Of a stretch of 64,000 bases of DNA, positions 54,403 to 63,685 are shown piece by piece (position 1 is the stretch's first letter; each line of letters begins with the position of its first letter). This stretch comes from Geoalkalibacter ferrihydriticus DSM 17813 (GTDB lineage Bacteria; Desulfobacterota; Desulfuromonadia; Desulfuromonadales; Geoalkalibacteraceae). Both the position numbers and the translations under genes were made by a program. The notes beneath the pieces are model-generated. The model made no database searches. It was not told where the DNA came from and worked only from the letters and a program-made list of their open reading frames with translations. Location of the stretch: the NCBI RefSeq assembly GCF_000820505.1, contig NZ_JWJD01000005.1, forward strand, positions 20,655-84,654. The letters are read 5' to 3'.

Positions 54403-55761
54403 ATGCCCCTGATCAGCTTCCTGGTTCTCGTCGTCCTTTTTTTGGCATTTTTTGTTTACTTTGCCGCCATCAATCCCCAGCAAATCACCTTTTTTTATTT
54501 TGCCGAAAAATCCTTTACCACTTCGCCGGTGGTTGTGGTGGTGGCAGCGATTTTGATCGGCTTCGTCCTCGGGCTTGCGGTCTATACCTACGGCATCTTC
54601 ATCTATCGGATGCGCGATTGGCGCCGCGAGCGCAAGGATAAGAAGTCGCGGGATATTCATGCTGTTTATCGTGAAGGGGTGGGTAAGCTGCTTTCTGGGG
54701 ATCTGAAAAAAGCGCGCGCGCTGCTGCAGAAGGCCCTCGATCAGGACCCGCGGCGCAGCGACACCCTGATCGCCATGGCCAGCCTCAATGTGCAGGAAAA
54801 TCAGCCGCAGGAAGCCCTGCAGTGTCTGCTCAAGGCCCGCGATGCCGATCCACGCAGTCTCGAGGTGCTCTTCAAGCTGGCCGCAACCTATGAAGACCTG
54901 GAGCAGGACGCCGACGCGGAGCAGACTTATAGCGAAATTCTTGCCATCGACAAGGATAACCGCAAGGCCTTGCGCGGGCTGCGCGACCTGGCCATGAAGG
55001 AAAATCGCTGGCGTGATGCCCTGGAAGTGCAAAAGCGCCTGCTCAAGGTGATGCAGGGCAGCCCACGGCTACCCGAGGAAAAAAATCGCCTGCTGCACAT
55101 CAAGTACGAGGTGGCAGTGGTCGATTTGGAGGCCGGCGAGATCGAGCCGGCCAAATCCGAGTTTTCCGAGGTGATTCGCCAGGATCCCGAATTCGTGCCG
55201 GCGCGTGTCTCCCTGGGCGATGCCCACCGGCTGCAGGGGCGCAGGGAAGAGGCCGCGCGCGTTTGGCAGGAGGGCTACCGTAAGCTCGGCAAAGGTATTT
55301 TTCTTGCGCGCCTTGAAGAGCTATTCCTCGAAGCCGAGGATCCGGCGACGCTCCTGTCTTTCTACCGCACTTCCATGGCCCAGAATGAGACTGATGTGAT
55401 CCTCTGTCTCTACTACGCCAAGCTGTGTCTGCGACTGGAAATGGTGGATGAGGCCGGCGAGCAGGTCTTCGCTCTGGAAAGCGCCGGCTCTGATCACCCC
55501 TTGATTCATCTCCTGGCTGCCGAAGTGCACCGGCGGCGCAAGCGCACCGACGAGGCTCTCGACGAGTACCGGCGCGCCATCGGCATGGACGAGCGGCTGC
55601 AGGTGGCCTTCGAGTGTGAAAACTGTCGCGCGAACTACCCCGAATGGCGTAGCCGCTGCACCGGCTGCGGAACCTGGGGTTCCCTGGTGATGAGCGGACG
55701 CAGCGATCTCAGTGCCATCAAGCCGGTGGAATTCGGCGATCTTCCCCCGGGAGGACCCTGA
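54403..55761 (+). CDS. LapA-LapB fusion (DUF1049 domain with TPR and rubredoxin-like metal site)
   Basis: 452 residues. The N-terminal 75 residues are LapA-like: helix 1 at about 3-24, [10 protein letters not shown]..., helix 2 at about 42-65 and a basic stop. About eight TPR-like repeats (75-395) follow, then a C-terminal rubredoxin-like site, [21 protein letters not shown], matching LapB. In enterobacteria LapA (about 100) and LapB (about 390) are separate adjacent genes; LapB controls LpxC turnover and lipopolysaccharide assembly. GGGGAG lies six bases before the ATG at 54403. Its stop overlaps gpmI by one base. Confidence 0.85.
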   Translation: MPLISFLVLVVLFLAFFVYFAAINPQQITFFYFAEKSFTTSPVVVVVAAILIGFVLGLAVYTYGIFIYRMRDWRRERKDKKSRDIHAVYREGVGKLLSGDLKKARALLQKALDQDPRRSDTLIAMASLNVQENQPQEALQCLLKARDADPRSLEVLFKLAATYEDLEQDADAEQTYSEILAIDKDNRKALRGLRDLAMKENRWRDALEVQKRLLKVMQGSPRLPEEKNRLLHIKYEVAVVDLEAGEIEPAKSEFSEVIRQDPEFVPARVSLGDAHRLQGRREEAARVWQEGYRKLGKGIFLARLEELFLEAEDPATLLSFYRTSMAQNETDVILCLYYAKLCLRLEMVDEAGEQVFALESAGSDHPLIHLLAAEVHRRRKRTDEALDEYRRAIGMDERLQVAFECENCRANYPEWRSRCTGCGTWGSLVMSGRSDLSAIKPVEFGDLPPGGP

Positions 55762-57299
55762 TGATGGCAGCCACGGCAAAGCGACCCGTCGCCCTGGTGA
55801 TTCTCGATGGTTGGGGGATCAATCCACAGTGTGAACAAAATGCCGTTTGCATGGCGCGTACGCCGCGGCTGGACGAATTTTTTGAGACCTATCCGCATAC
55901 GCGCATCGGTGCCTCGGGCATGGATGTCGGCTTGCCTGACGGCCAGATGGGCAATTCAGAAGTCGGTCACCTCAATCTCGGGGCCGGCCGCGTCGTTTAT
56001 CAGGATTTTACCCGCATCAGCAAAAGCATTGCCGACGGTGATTTTTTCACCAATCCGGCCTTCACCGGGGCTTTGGGAAAAATCCGCGAAAGCGGCGGCA
56101 AGCTGCATCTCATTGGTCTGCTTTCCGACGGCGGCGTGCATTCGCACAACAGCCACCTCTACGCCCTGCTCAGACTGGCGAAACAAGAAGGAATCCAGGA
56201 TGTTTGCGTCCATGCTTTCCTAGACGGTCGCGACACCCCGCCGCGCAGCGGTATCAGCTACCTGGCTGAACTTGAAGAGGAGATGGCGCGTCTGGGCTGC
56301 GGACGCATTGCAACCATTGTCGGCCGCTATTACGCTATGGATCGCGACACCCGCTGGGATCGCGTCGAGCGGGCTTATCGCGCTCTGACCGAAGGCGTGG
56401 GCGAGGCGGCGGTCGATAGTCGCGAGGCAATTCTTGCCGCCTACGCCGCCGAACAGGGCGATGAATTTGTCACGCCGCGCGTGGTTCAACCTGCCTCCAC
56501 GGTGGATGACGGTGACGGGATCATCTTTTTCAACTTCCGCAGCGATCGCGCGCGTGAATTGACCCGAGCCTTTACCGAAAAAAAATTTTCCGGGTTCGCG
56601 CGGCGCAAATCTCCTGCCTTGGCGGCCTATGTGTGCATGACTGAATATGACGCCACCTTTGACCTGCCTGTGGCTTTCGCTCCGGAGGCCCTGGTCAATC
56701 TGCTTGGCGAAGTCGTGGCGGGCGCCGGCCTGAAACAGCTGCGCATTGCCGAAACGGAAAAATACGCGCACGTCACCTTTTTCTTCAATGGTGGCAGCGA
56801 GGAGCCCTATCCCGGCGAGGATCGCTGTTTGATCCCATCTCCGCGCGATGTCGCCACCTATGATCAGAAGCCCGCCATGAGTGCCGTCGAAGTGACGGAC
56901 GAGGTAGAGCGGCGGATTGCCTCCGGGGATTATGCTCTGATCGTTCTCAACTATGCCAATTGCGACATGGTCGGACATACCGGCTTTCTCGATGCGGCCG
57001 TGGCTGCCATGGAAACCGTCGACACCTGTGTCGGCCGCGTCGTTGATGCGGTTCTGGCACAAGGCGGCGTGTTGCTGCTTACCGCCGACCATGGCAACTG
57101 TGAGCAGATGAGCGACGGCAGGGGTGGGGCGCACACTGCGCACACCTCCAATCCGGTGCCGCTGATACTGGTCGATCCCGATCGCCGCGGGAAGAAGTTG
57201 AATCCCGGGATTCTTGCCGATATCGCACCGACGATTCTGCGTCTGATGGGGCAGGATGTGCCCCGGGAAATGAGCGGCAAGTCCTTGCTGTCCGATTAA
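55761..57299 (+). CDS. gpmI: 2,3-bisphosphoglycerate-independent phosphoglycerate mutase
   Basis: 512 residues, full length for GpmI. Alkaline-phosphatase-fold metal ligands are in ALVILDGWG, with the phosphorylated serine in [17 protein letters not shown], and later [12 protein letters not shown] and [12 protein letters not shown]. It interconverts 3- and 2-phosphoglycerate in glycolysis and gluconeogenesis, using Mn2+. The start ATG overlaps the preceding stop by one base; a second ATG follows directly. Confidence 0.96.
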   Translation: MMAATAKRPVALVILDGWGINPQCEQNAVCMARTPRLDEFFETYPHTRIGASGMDVGLPDGQMGNSEVGHLNLGAGRVVYQDFTRISKSIADGDFFTNPAFTGALGKIRESGGKLHLIGLLSDGGVHSHNSHLYALLRLAKQEGIQDVCVHAFLDGRDTPPRSGISYLAELEEEMARLGCGRIATIVGRYYAMDRDTRWDRVERAYRALTEGVGEAAVDSREAILAAYAAEQGDEFVTPRVVQPASTVDDGDGIIFFNFRSDRARELTRAFTEKKFSGFARRKSPALAAYVCMTEYDATFDLPVAFAPEALVNLLGEVVAGAGLKQLRIAETEKYAHVTFFFNGGSEEPYPGEDRCLIPSPRDVATYDQKPAMSAVEVTDEVERRIASGDYALIVLNYANCDMVGHTGFLDAAVAAMETVDTCVGRVVDAVLAQGGVLLLTADHGNCEQMSDGRGGAHTAHTSNPVPLILVDPDRRGKKLNPGILADIAPTILRLMGQDVPREMSGKSLLSD

Positions 57300-57324
57300 T
57301 TTGTTCAGGAGCGCGGCGACTCCT

Positions 57325-58083
57325 ATGGCTTCGCGGCCAATGTTGCTAGGCCATGCCGAAAGCCTTTTGCGGCTTTTTCTTCCGCCCTGTTGTCCTCTGT
57401 GCGATGCCCGCCTGGCTGATGACGAGGCTCGCAGCCATTGTTTCTGCGCTCTGTGCCGCAGTGGCATGCGTTTCCTGGCATCACCCTGCTGTCCCCGTTG
57501 TTCCCTTCCTTATCCGGCCCCAGGTGGCAGCGATCACCTGTGTGAGACCTGTCAGCGGCAAGAGCCGCCCTTCGTTTGGGCCGCGGCTGTCGGTCACTAT
57601 GAAGGCGCCCTGCGTCAGGCCGTGCAGGACTTTAAGTTTGGTGGACGCCTTGATCTTGATCGGCCGCTGGGAGTGCTGCTGCTGGAGCGCACCGGCGACC
57701 GCATCCGCGCCTTCGCCCCGGATCTAGTGATTGCCGTGCCTCTGCATGTCACGCGCTTGCGCGAGCGCAGCTACAACCAATCTCTGTTGTTGGCTCGCGC
57801 GCTGGCCAAGCCCTTGCGTTTGCCTGCCCCGGCCCGGCTTTTGGTGCGGGTGCGGGTCACCGGTAACCAACAGGGCCTGACAGGTGCTCAGCGCCGGCGC
57901 AATTTGCGTCGAGCGTTTTGCGCCACGGGCGAAGTCGCCAAGCGGCGCGTGCTGCTGGTTGATGATGTCATGACCACCGGCGCAACTGTTGCTGAATGCT
58001 CCAGCGCTTTGATCCGGGCCGGCGCAGCGGAGGTCGCGGTGGTCACCCTGGCCCGGACTTCGCGCCAGGCACGGATTTTTTAA
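57325..58083 (+). CDS. comF: ComF-family phosphoribosyltransferase-like protein
   Basis: About 252 residues. Cys-rich zinc region (CCPLCDARL, CALCRSGM, CCPRCSLPY, CETCQRQ) is followed by the type I PRTase fold with the PRPP loop VLLVDDVMTTGAT and the N-half signature YEGALRQAVQDFKFGGR. ComF is linked to DNA uptake in some bacteria and is found widely without competence genes. TTG at 57301 extends the frame by eight codons; I chose the ATG at 57325 with AGGAG upstream, though spacing is long. Confidence 0.88.
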   Translation: MASRPMLLGHAESLLRLFLPPCCPLCDARLADDEARSHCFCALCRSGMRFLASPCCPRCSLPYPAPGGSDHLCETCQRQEPPFVWAAAVGHYEGALRQAVQDFKFGGRLDLDRPLGVLLLERTGDRIRAFAPDLVIAVPLHVTRLRERSYNQSLLLARALAKPLRLPAPARLLVRVRVTGNQQGLTGAQRRRNLRRAFCATGEVAKRRVLLVDDVMTTGATVAECSSALIRAGAAEVAVVTLARTSRQARIF

Positions 58084-58113
58084 CCGCTAAACCCTGCCCG
58101 AAAGGATTCTGAC

Positions 58114-59073
58114 ATGAAGCCTTGCGTTTTCGTTACCCGTCCCATTCTTCCCGGTCCCCTGGAGCGCCTCGCGGCCATTGCCGAAGTGCGTGTTCATGAG
58201 GGCGAGGGTCTGCTCTCGGCGGCTGAATTGCGCGCCCAGGTGACAGGAATCGATGCGCTGTTCTGTCATCTGACCGATATCGTCGACGAGGCGCTGCTCG
58301 AAGCGGCCGGTCCTCAGTTGCGCATCGTCGCCAATTACGCCGTGGGTTACAATAATATTGACTTGGACGCCTGTCGTCGGCGTGGGGTGGCGGCGACCAA
58401 TACTCCCGGAGTGTTGACGGAGAGCACCGCGGATATCGCATTTGCCCTGCTTCTCGCCGTGACGCGCCGACTCGTGGAAGGCGACCACATGGTGCGAGCC
58501 GGCGAATTCAATGGATGGGCGCCGCAGATGCTGTTGGGGCATGAAATCTCCGGAAAAACACTGGGCATTATCGGCTGCGGGCGTATCGGTCAGGCCATGG
58601 CGCGCCGCGCACGTGGCTTTGGGCTGTCCTTACTTTATACTCAGAGAAAGCCCTTGGCCGGAGATCTGGGTCGGGAACTGGGACTGGAGTACGTCTCCCT
58701 GGATGAGTTGCTTGAGCACAGTGATTTCATCAGCCTGCACTGTCCCCTGACCCCGGAGACCCACCACCTGTTGGGCCGTACACAATTGGCACGTATGAAA
58801 CGCGAAGCCATTTTGATCAACACTGCGCGTGGGCCGGTGGTGGATGAAGCCGCGCTGGTCGAATTTTTGCAGAAGAAAGAGCTTGGCGGGGCCGGATTCG
58901 ATGTGTATGAACATGAACCACAACTGTCCCCGGGACTTGCCGAACTCGACAACGTCGTGTTGTTGCCGCATATCGGCAGCGCCACTGTCGAGACCAGGCG
59001 CCGCATGGGTGAGATGGTGGTCGACAATATTCTCGCCGCCCTGCAGGGGCGGCGGCCGCCCAACGCCCTTTAA
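58114..59073 (+). CDS. D-isomer 2-hydroxyacid dehydrogenase
   Basis: 319 residues, like glyoxylate/hydroxypyruvate reductases. The NAD(P) site is KTLGIIGCGRIGQAMARRARGFG. Catalytic Arg is in NTARGPVVDE, catalytic Glu in FDVYEHEP and catalytic His in LPHIGSAT. After the nucleotide fold, the residue position that prefers NADP (YTQRKP) carries Arg/Lys. The exact substrate cannot be assigned. GAAAGGATTCTGAC precedes the ATG. Confidence 0.9.
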   Translation: MKPCVFVTRPILPGPLERLAAIAEVRVHEGEGLLSAAELRAQVTGIDALFCHLTDIVDEALLEAAGPQLRIVANYAVGYNNIDLDACRRRGVAATNTPGVLTESTADIAFALLLAVTRRLVEGDHMVRAGEFNGWAPQMLLGHEISGKTLGIIGCGRIGQAMARRARGFGLSLLYTQRKPLAGDLGRELGLEYVSLDELLEHSDFISLHCPLTPETHHLLGRTQLARMKREAILINTARGPVVDEAALVEFLQKKELGGAGFDVYEHEPQLSPGLAELDNVVLLPHIGSATVETRRRMGEMVVDNILAALQGRRPPNAL

Positions 59074-59093
59074 CCCTGCGAGATGTGCAGTCC

Positions 59094-60242
59094 ATGACGT
59101 CGACTTCTGCTGAATTTTTCTCTGCCCTCTCCCTGACCGAGGTTCTGGAAACCTTGCCTTTCGGCCTGTTCCTGGTCGATTGCGACCAGCACATCGTCTA
59201 TTGGAATCCTGCAGCGGCCCGCATCACCGGATTTTCTCCTGAAGAGGCGGTCGGTCGGCACTGCTCTTTTCTCCAGGGTATCCCCTGCGGGCGCCGCTGT
59301 GGGCTTTATGATCCCGCGGTGTCCAAGCCGGTCACGAATGTCACCTGCACCATCCGGGGGCGCGACGGCAAGCGCATCACTCTTTCCAAAAGCGTCGATT
59401 TGCTGCGAACGCCGCTGGGTAAGGTGGTCGGCGGTGTTGAATCTTTCGTCGACATAAGCCCCATGAAAGGGCTGGAAAGGCGGCTGCGTCGCCATGCCTT
59501 CGAGCGCGAGCGAGAGGTTCGCCTTCGAACGCGGGAGCTTGAAGAAGAACACGCCCGCCTACAGGCCGCCAATCACGAACTCGATGCCTTCGTGCATACG
59601 GTTTCCCATGATTTGCGCACGCCATTGACCCCTATCATCGGCTATGCCCAATTTCTGCATGAACATTACCGTGACCGCCTTGATGAGCAGGCTCTGGCCA
59701 TTCTCGAAGACATTGAAAGCCAGGGAACCCGTATGCTGGCGCTTATGGAAGATCTCCTGACCCTGGCGCGGGTCGGCCGGCTGGATCCTCCCGACACACC
59801 GGTTTCCGTGGCCGACGTGGTTTATGAACTGCAGGGCGAGATGCGCGCCGCGATTGGCGAGCAGGGCGTTGAAATCCGCGTCGAATCCCTCCCTGAGATG
59901 CGTCTGCCGCGGACCCTGCTCAGTGAAATTTTTGCCAATCTGATCCAAAATGCCTTGCGCTACGCCGGCGCCGCGGGTGGTCCGATTGAGATCGGCGGTC
60001 GGCGCCAGGGAGGCAGTTGCGCTCTGTTCGTGCGTGATCACGGTCCCGGGGTGCCTGCGGAAATCGCCGACAAAATCTTTGACCCTTTTTACCGTGGTGA
60101 ATTAAGAGCGCACACCCCCAACGGAACGGGGATTGGGCTGACAATTGTCAGCAAGGTGGTACGCCTGTATGGCGGTCGCATCTGGGTCGAGGAAACCCCT
60201 GGAGGCGGGGCCACTTTTCGCATGGAGTTTCCCGACGCCTGA
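59094..60242 (+). CDS. PAS sensor histidine kinase with cysteine-bearing PAS domain
   Basis: 382-residue soluble kinase. PAS (about 14-125) includes HCSFLQGIPCGRRCGL with Cys57, Cys65 and Cys69, a pattern seen in PAS domains of some sigma-54 activators, and Cys85. HisKA has His172 in TVSHDLRTPL. The HATPase shows NLIQNALRYA, DHGPGVP and GTGIGLTIV. The kinase core is paralogous to the gene at 23461-25182. A GTG at 59085 could add three residues; neither start has a strong ribosome binding site. It lies 20 bases after the dehydrogenase gene. Confidence 0.85.
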   Translation: MTSTSAEFFSALSLTEVLETLPFGLFLVDCDQHIVYWNPAAARITGFSPEEAVGRHCSFLQGIPCGRRCGLYDPAVSKPVTNVTCTIRGRDGKRITLSKSVDLLRTPLGKVVGGVESFVDISPMKGLERRLRRHAFEREREVRLRTRELEEEHARLQAANHELDAFVHTVSHDLRTPLTPIIGYAQFLHEHYRDRLDEQALAILEDIESQGTRMLALMEDLLTLARVGRLDPPDTPVSVADVVYELQGEMRAAIGEQGVEIRVESLPEMRLPRTLLSEIFANLIQNALRYAGAAGGPIEIGGRRQGGSCALFVRDHGPGVPAEIADKIFDPFYRGELRAHTPNGTGIGLTIVSKVVRLYGGRIWVEETPGGGATFRMEFPDA

Positions 60243-60389
60243 AGTACGGTCTGCTACGCATAAATTAAGTACACAATCTTTTTTTTATTTGAAATTTGCA
60301 ATGAATGGCATTAAGATGGTTTTAATTTCCTTGCGGCTCAGCATAAGCGTCGCCGCAAGATCATCTTTTGCCGGATGTCGGGAGTCCTC

Positions 60390-61349
60390 ATGAAAAGTGA
60401 GCTGGAAAAGCGGGAGATCCTTCTCGAAAGCGGAACCAACGAAGTCGAGATCATCGAGTTTTATCTCGGCGGCCAGTCTTTCGGCATCAATGTTCACAAA
60501 CTCCGCGAAATCGTGCCCTATGAGCCCGAGGCAATGACCTCCCTGCCGGAGAGCGGGCCCTCCATGAAAGGCATGCTGCTGCTGCGCGGCAAGACGGTGC
60601 CGTTGGTCGATCTCGGCAGCCACCTGCGCAAGCGCCAAGTTGAGAACTCCGTGGAGCGCAAGGTCGTGCTGGTGTGTGAATTCAACCGCGAGGTCAACAG
60701 CTTTCTCGTCGATGGGGTCAATCAGATTCACCGCATCTCCTGGAAGGATGTCAAACCGCTGGACGATTTCTTCACTCCCTACAAGCCGCGTTTTACCGGA
60801 TGTATCACCGTCGACGGGCGCGAGGTGATGATCGTCGATCTGGAGCACGTGATTACCGAAATTTTCCCCGAGCAGACCATCTTCGGCGAAGGCGAAGTCG
60901 AGGGAGCCGAGGAGGCCGATGCCTTCAAGCGCGGCAGCCGTCAGGAGGTCAAAATCCTGGTCGCCGAGGACTCCAACATCATCCGCAATCAGATCGTCTC
61001 TATTTTAAAAAGTTCGGGTTATGAACAGGTGACGTCCTTCGTTAACGGCGAGGAGTGCTGGAATGGCCTGAATATGCTCAAGGCCGAAGCGGCGCACAAG
61101 GGGCAGGATCTACGCGAGTATGCCGATCTGCTGATTTCCGACATCGAGATGCCGAGCATGGATGGTTTGACCCTGTGCAAAAAAATCAAAACGGATCCTG
61201 TCATGAAAGAGTTGACGGTGATCATGTTTTCATCGCTGATCAACGAGCAACTTGCCCACAAATGCCAGGAGGTGGGGGCGGACGGACACATCAGCAAGCC
61301 GCAGATACACGCCCTGGTCAAAATGCTGGATGAATATTGCCTGAAGTAG
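60390..61349 (+). CDS. CheV-like chemotaxis coupling protein (CheW-REC)
   Basis: 319 residues. The CheW-like domain (about 20-165: IIEFYLGGQSFGINVHKLREIVP, LLLRGKTVPLVDLGSHL) is followed by a receiver domain (about 190-319: ILVAEDSNIIRNQI, LLISDIEMPSMDGLTL with phosphoacceptor Asp, and HISKPQ). This is CheV architecture: it couples chemoreceptors to CheA and can be adapted by phosphorylation. GGGAG precedes the ATG at 60390; an in-frame ATG five codons upstream overlaps that site. A terminator follows. It is a single gene, with no other chemotaxis genes near. Confidence 0.92.
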   Translation: MKSELEKREILLESGTNEVEIIEFYLGGQSFGINVHKLREIVPYEPEAMTSLPESGPSMKGMLLLRGKTVPLVDLGSHLRKRQVENSVERKVVLVCEFNREVNSFLVDGVNQIHRISWKDVKPLDDFFTPYKPRFTGCITVDGREVMIVDLEHVITEIFPEQTIFGEGEVEGAEEADAFKRGSRQEVKILVAEDSNIIRNQIVSILKSSGYEQVTSFVNGEECWNGLNMLKAEAAHKGQDLREYADLLISDIEMPSMDGLTLCKKIKTDPVMKELTVIMFSSLINEQLAHKCQEVGADGHISKPQIHALVKMLDEYCLK

Positions 61350-61423
61350 GCAAGGCCGCGGCACTCTACCGCAACGTCCTGCGGCGCGACGGGGTGCTGC
61401 AGACGAAGCATGAGAAAATAACC

Positions 61424-61466
61424 AAGCCCCCGGGATCCGCGCAAGGATCCCGGGGGCTTTTTTTCT
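61424..61466. terminator. terminator between CheV and lut genes
   Basis: AAGCCCCCGGGATCC (61424-61438) pairs perfectly with GGATCCCGGGGGCTT (61445-61459), followed by TTTTTT on the plus strand. Confidence 0.93.
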
Positions 61467-61482
61467 TCAGAACCGCGCCGGC

Positions 61483-63636
61483 TCAGCGTTTTTTCAACCG
61501 CTCGGCCAGTAACTCGATGGTATGCGCGGCGCGCACCGGCAGATCGCGTTTTTCCAGGGCGCCGCGCAGCATGATGAGGCAGCCCGGGCAATCCATGGCG
61601 ACGACGGAGGCGCCGCTGTTTGCGATGTCGTTGACCTTGTCTTTGGTGATCTCACGCGAGATCGGTGGATGGCTGGTAAAGGAGTAGGAGCCACCAAAGC
61701 CGCAACAGCGGTCGGCGTGGGCCATCTCGCTCAGTTCAAAACCGGCACTTTCTAAAAGGGCGCGGGGTTCGCGCCACACGCCGGCACCACGACGCAGATG
61801 GCAGGAGTCGTGATAAGTGAGTTTTTCTCCGTCTGCGGGCGCCTCCAGGGTGGCGGTATCCTGCAGCACGTTGTGAATGAAGGCTGAGACATCCAGCGTT
61901 TTTTCCGCCAGATGTTCGGCTTTTTGCGCCCACACCGGATTGTCCTTGAGATGTTCGACGAAGTCGCGGCGCAGGGCCATGGTGCAGGTAGGGCAGGTGG
62001 TTACGACGAAATCGGGATCCTCGGCGAGCAGCGCCCGCACATTCTGTTCGGCAAGTTCCACCGCCGTTTGGCGGTCGCCGGAATAGAGGGCCGGGATGCC
62101 GCAACAGTTCTGTTCCTGGGGGTAGTAGACTTCAACACCAAGATGGTTGAGCACCTTGACCAAATCAAGGCCCATCTCGGGATAGATGAAGTCATTGCCG
62201 CAGCCGCCGAAAAAAGCCACCCGGTAGCGCGGCTTCTCGATGTTCTGCGGAACCTCGGGCAGCAGATCGCGCAAAGGTTTGGCGGCGATCGTCGGCAATG
62301 TGCGCCATTCGGTGAACGAGGAAAAATAGGCGGGCAGGTGGCGAATGCTGCGTTCGCCCTTGCTCACCGGCTTTTGCAGCAGGCTTGCAGCGCGGATCAG
62401 GCTGTGAAAGAGCTTGCGGTTGCGCATGACTTTTTTGAAGACGATGGACTTGCCGGCACCGATGCCTTCTTCTTCACCGATCACCGAACGCAGGTGCAGG
62501 ATGATGCCCTCCAGATCGATGTTGCTCGGGCAGATGGCAACGCAGGCGCGGCAGCCGATGCAGGCGCGCACGATTTCGGCGGCCTTGTCCAGGCCGTGAA
62601 AGAATGCGGTGAGAATGATGCCGATTGCGCCGATATAGATGTGTCCGAACACATGTCCGCCCACCGTTTGATAGACCGGGCAAACGTTGGCGCAGGCGCC
62701 GCAGCGGATGCAGCGCAGGGCGTCTTGGCAGTGGGGTGATGCAGCCAGGGCGCTGCGGCCGTTGTCGAGAAGGACGATGTGCAGCTCCTTGTCGGCATCG
62801 CCGCAGGGTACGGCGCCGGTGATCCAGGTGACATAGCTGGTCAGGGGCTGGCCGGTGGCGTTTTTCGGCAGGACGCGAATGACCTTGGCGGCGTCCTCGA
62901 GGGTCGGCACGAGTTTTTCGATGCCCACCAGGACAACGTGAATCTTCGGCAGGGTTGCTACCAGGCGCGCGTTGCCTTCGTTGGTGACCAAGACGATGCC
63001 GCCGGTTTCGGCCACCGCGATGTTGGCGCCGGTGATGCCCATATCCGCATCAAGATAGGTCTGGCGCAACTGTTCGCGGGCCACCTGCACCAGGTGAGCG
63101 ATTTCCGCCGGTTCTGTGCGGCCGGTCACCTGGCCGAAGAGTTCCGCCACCTCTTCCTTGAACATGTGGATCGCCGGCATCACCATGTGGCTCGGGCGTT
63201 GACCCGCCAACTGAATGATCCACTCCCCGAGATCAGTTTCCACTGCCTTGACGCCGGCTTTGGCCAAGGCATCGTTGAGGTGGATTTCCTCGCTCGCCAT
63301 GCTCTTGCTCTTGGCGACGGTTTTCACTCCGCGTTTTTTTGCCAGATTGGCAATGTAGGCGTTGGCCTCTTCACCGGTCCGGGCCAGATGAACTATGGCG
63401 CCGGCCGCGCGCGCGTTTTGCATGAAGCGGGCGAGCAGCTCTTCGTGCTCCTCGCGCACCTGGTCCTTCATTGCGGCGATTTCCTGGCGCAATGTTTCAA
63501 AATCCAGTCCGGCAAACGCGTTCTGTCGTGAAATCAGATAAGCGTCGCCGAATTTGTGCAGGGCGTCCTGAAGTTTAGGGGTGGCCAGTGCCTGATCGAT
63601 GAGTTGCTTGTATTGGCGGGTGCGTTGCTTATTCAT
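61483..63636 (-). CDS. fused LutB/LutA-like lactate oxidation iron-sulfur protein
   Basis: 717 residues, two parts. The N-terminal 440 residues are LutB/LldF-like: a LUD domain (AVAETGGIVLVTNEGN, VIRVLPKNATGQ) and two ferredoxin clusters (CIRCGACANVCPVYQT, CIGCRACVAICP). The C-terminal part (about 480-717) is LutA/LldE-like with the CCG motifs VAFFGGCGNDF, NCCGIP, TCPTCTMALR, YHDSCHLRRG and CCGFGG. With LutC these oxidise L-lactate; here two subunits are one chain. AAGGGATAACGCC precedes the ATG. It lies 49 bases after the partial lutC-like gene. Confidence 0.9.
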   Translation of the reverse strand: MNKQRTRQYKQLIDQALATPKLQDALHKFGDAYLISRQNAFAGLDFETLRQEIAAMKDQVREEHEELLARFMQNARAAGAIVHLARTGEEANAYIANLAKKRGVKTVAKSKSMASEEIHLNDALAKAGVKAVETDLGEWIIQLAGQRPSHMVMPAIHMFKEEVAELFGQVTGRTEPAEIAHLVQVAREQLRQTYLDADMGITGANIAVAETGGIVLVTNEGNARLVATLPKIHVVLVGIEKLVPTLEDAAKVIRVLPKNATGQPLTSYVTWITGAVPCGDADKELHIVLLDNGRSALAASPHCQDALRCIRCGACANVCPVYQTVGGHVFGHIYIGAIGIILTAFFHGLDKAAEIVRACIGCRACVAICPSNIDLEGIILHLRSVIGEEEGIGAGKSIVFKKVMRNRKLFHSLIRAASLLQKPVSKGERSIRHLPAYFSSFTEWRTLPTIAAKPLRDLLPEVPQNIEKPRYRVAFFGGCGNDFIYPEMGLDLVKVLNHLGVEVYYPQEQNCCGIPALYSGDRQTAVELAEQNVRALLAEDPDFVVTTCPTCTMALRRDFVEHLKDNPVWAQKAEHLAEKTLDVSAFIHNVLQDTATLEAPADGEKLTYHDSCHLRRGAGVWREPRALLESAGFELSEMAHADRCCGFGGSYSFTSHPPISREITKDKVNDIANSGASVVAMDCPGCLIMLRGALEKRDLPVRAAHTIELLAERLKKR

Positions 63637-63685
63637 GGGCGTTATCCCTTGTCAGGGGCGCGTCCTGGTGCGCCCGATCCTCTTC

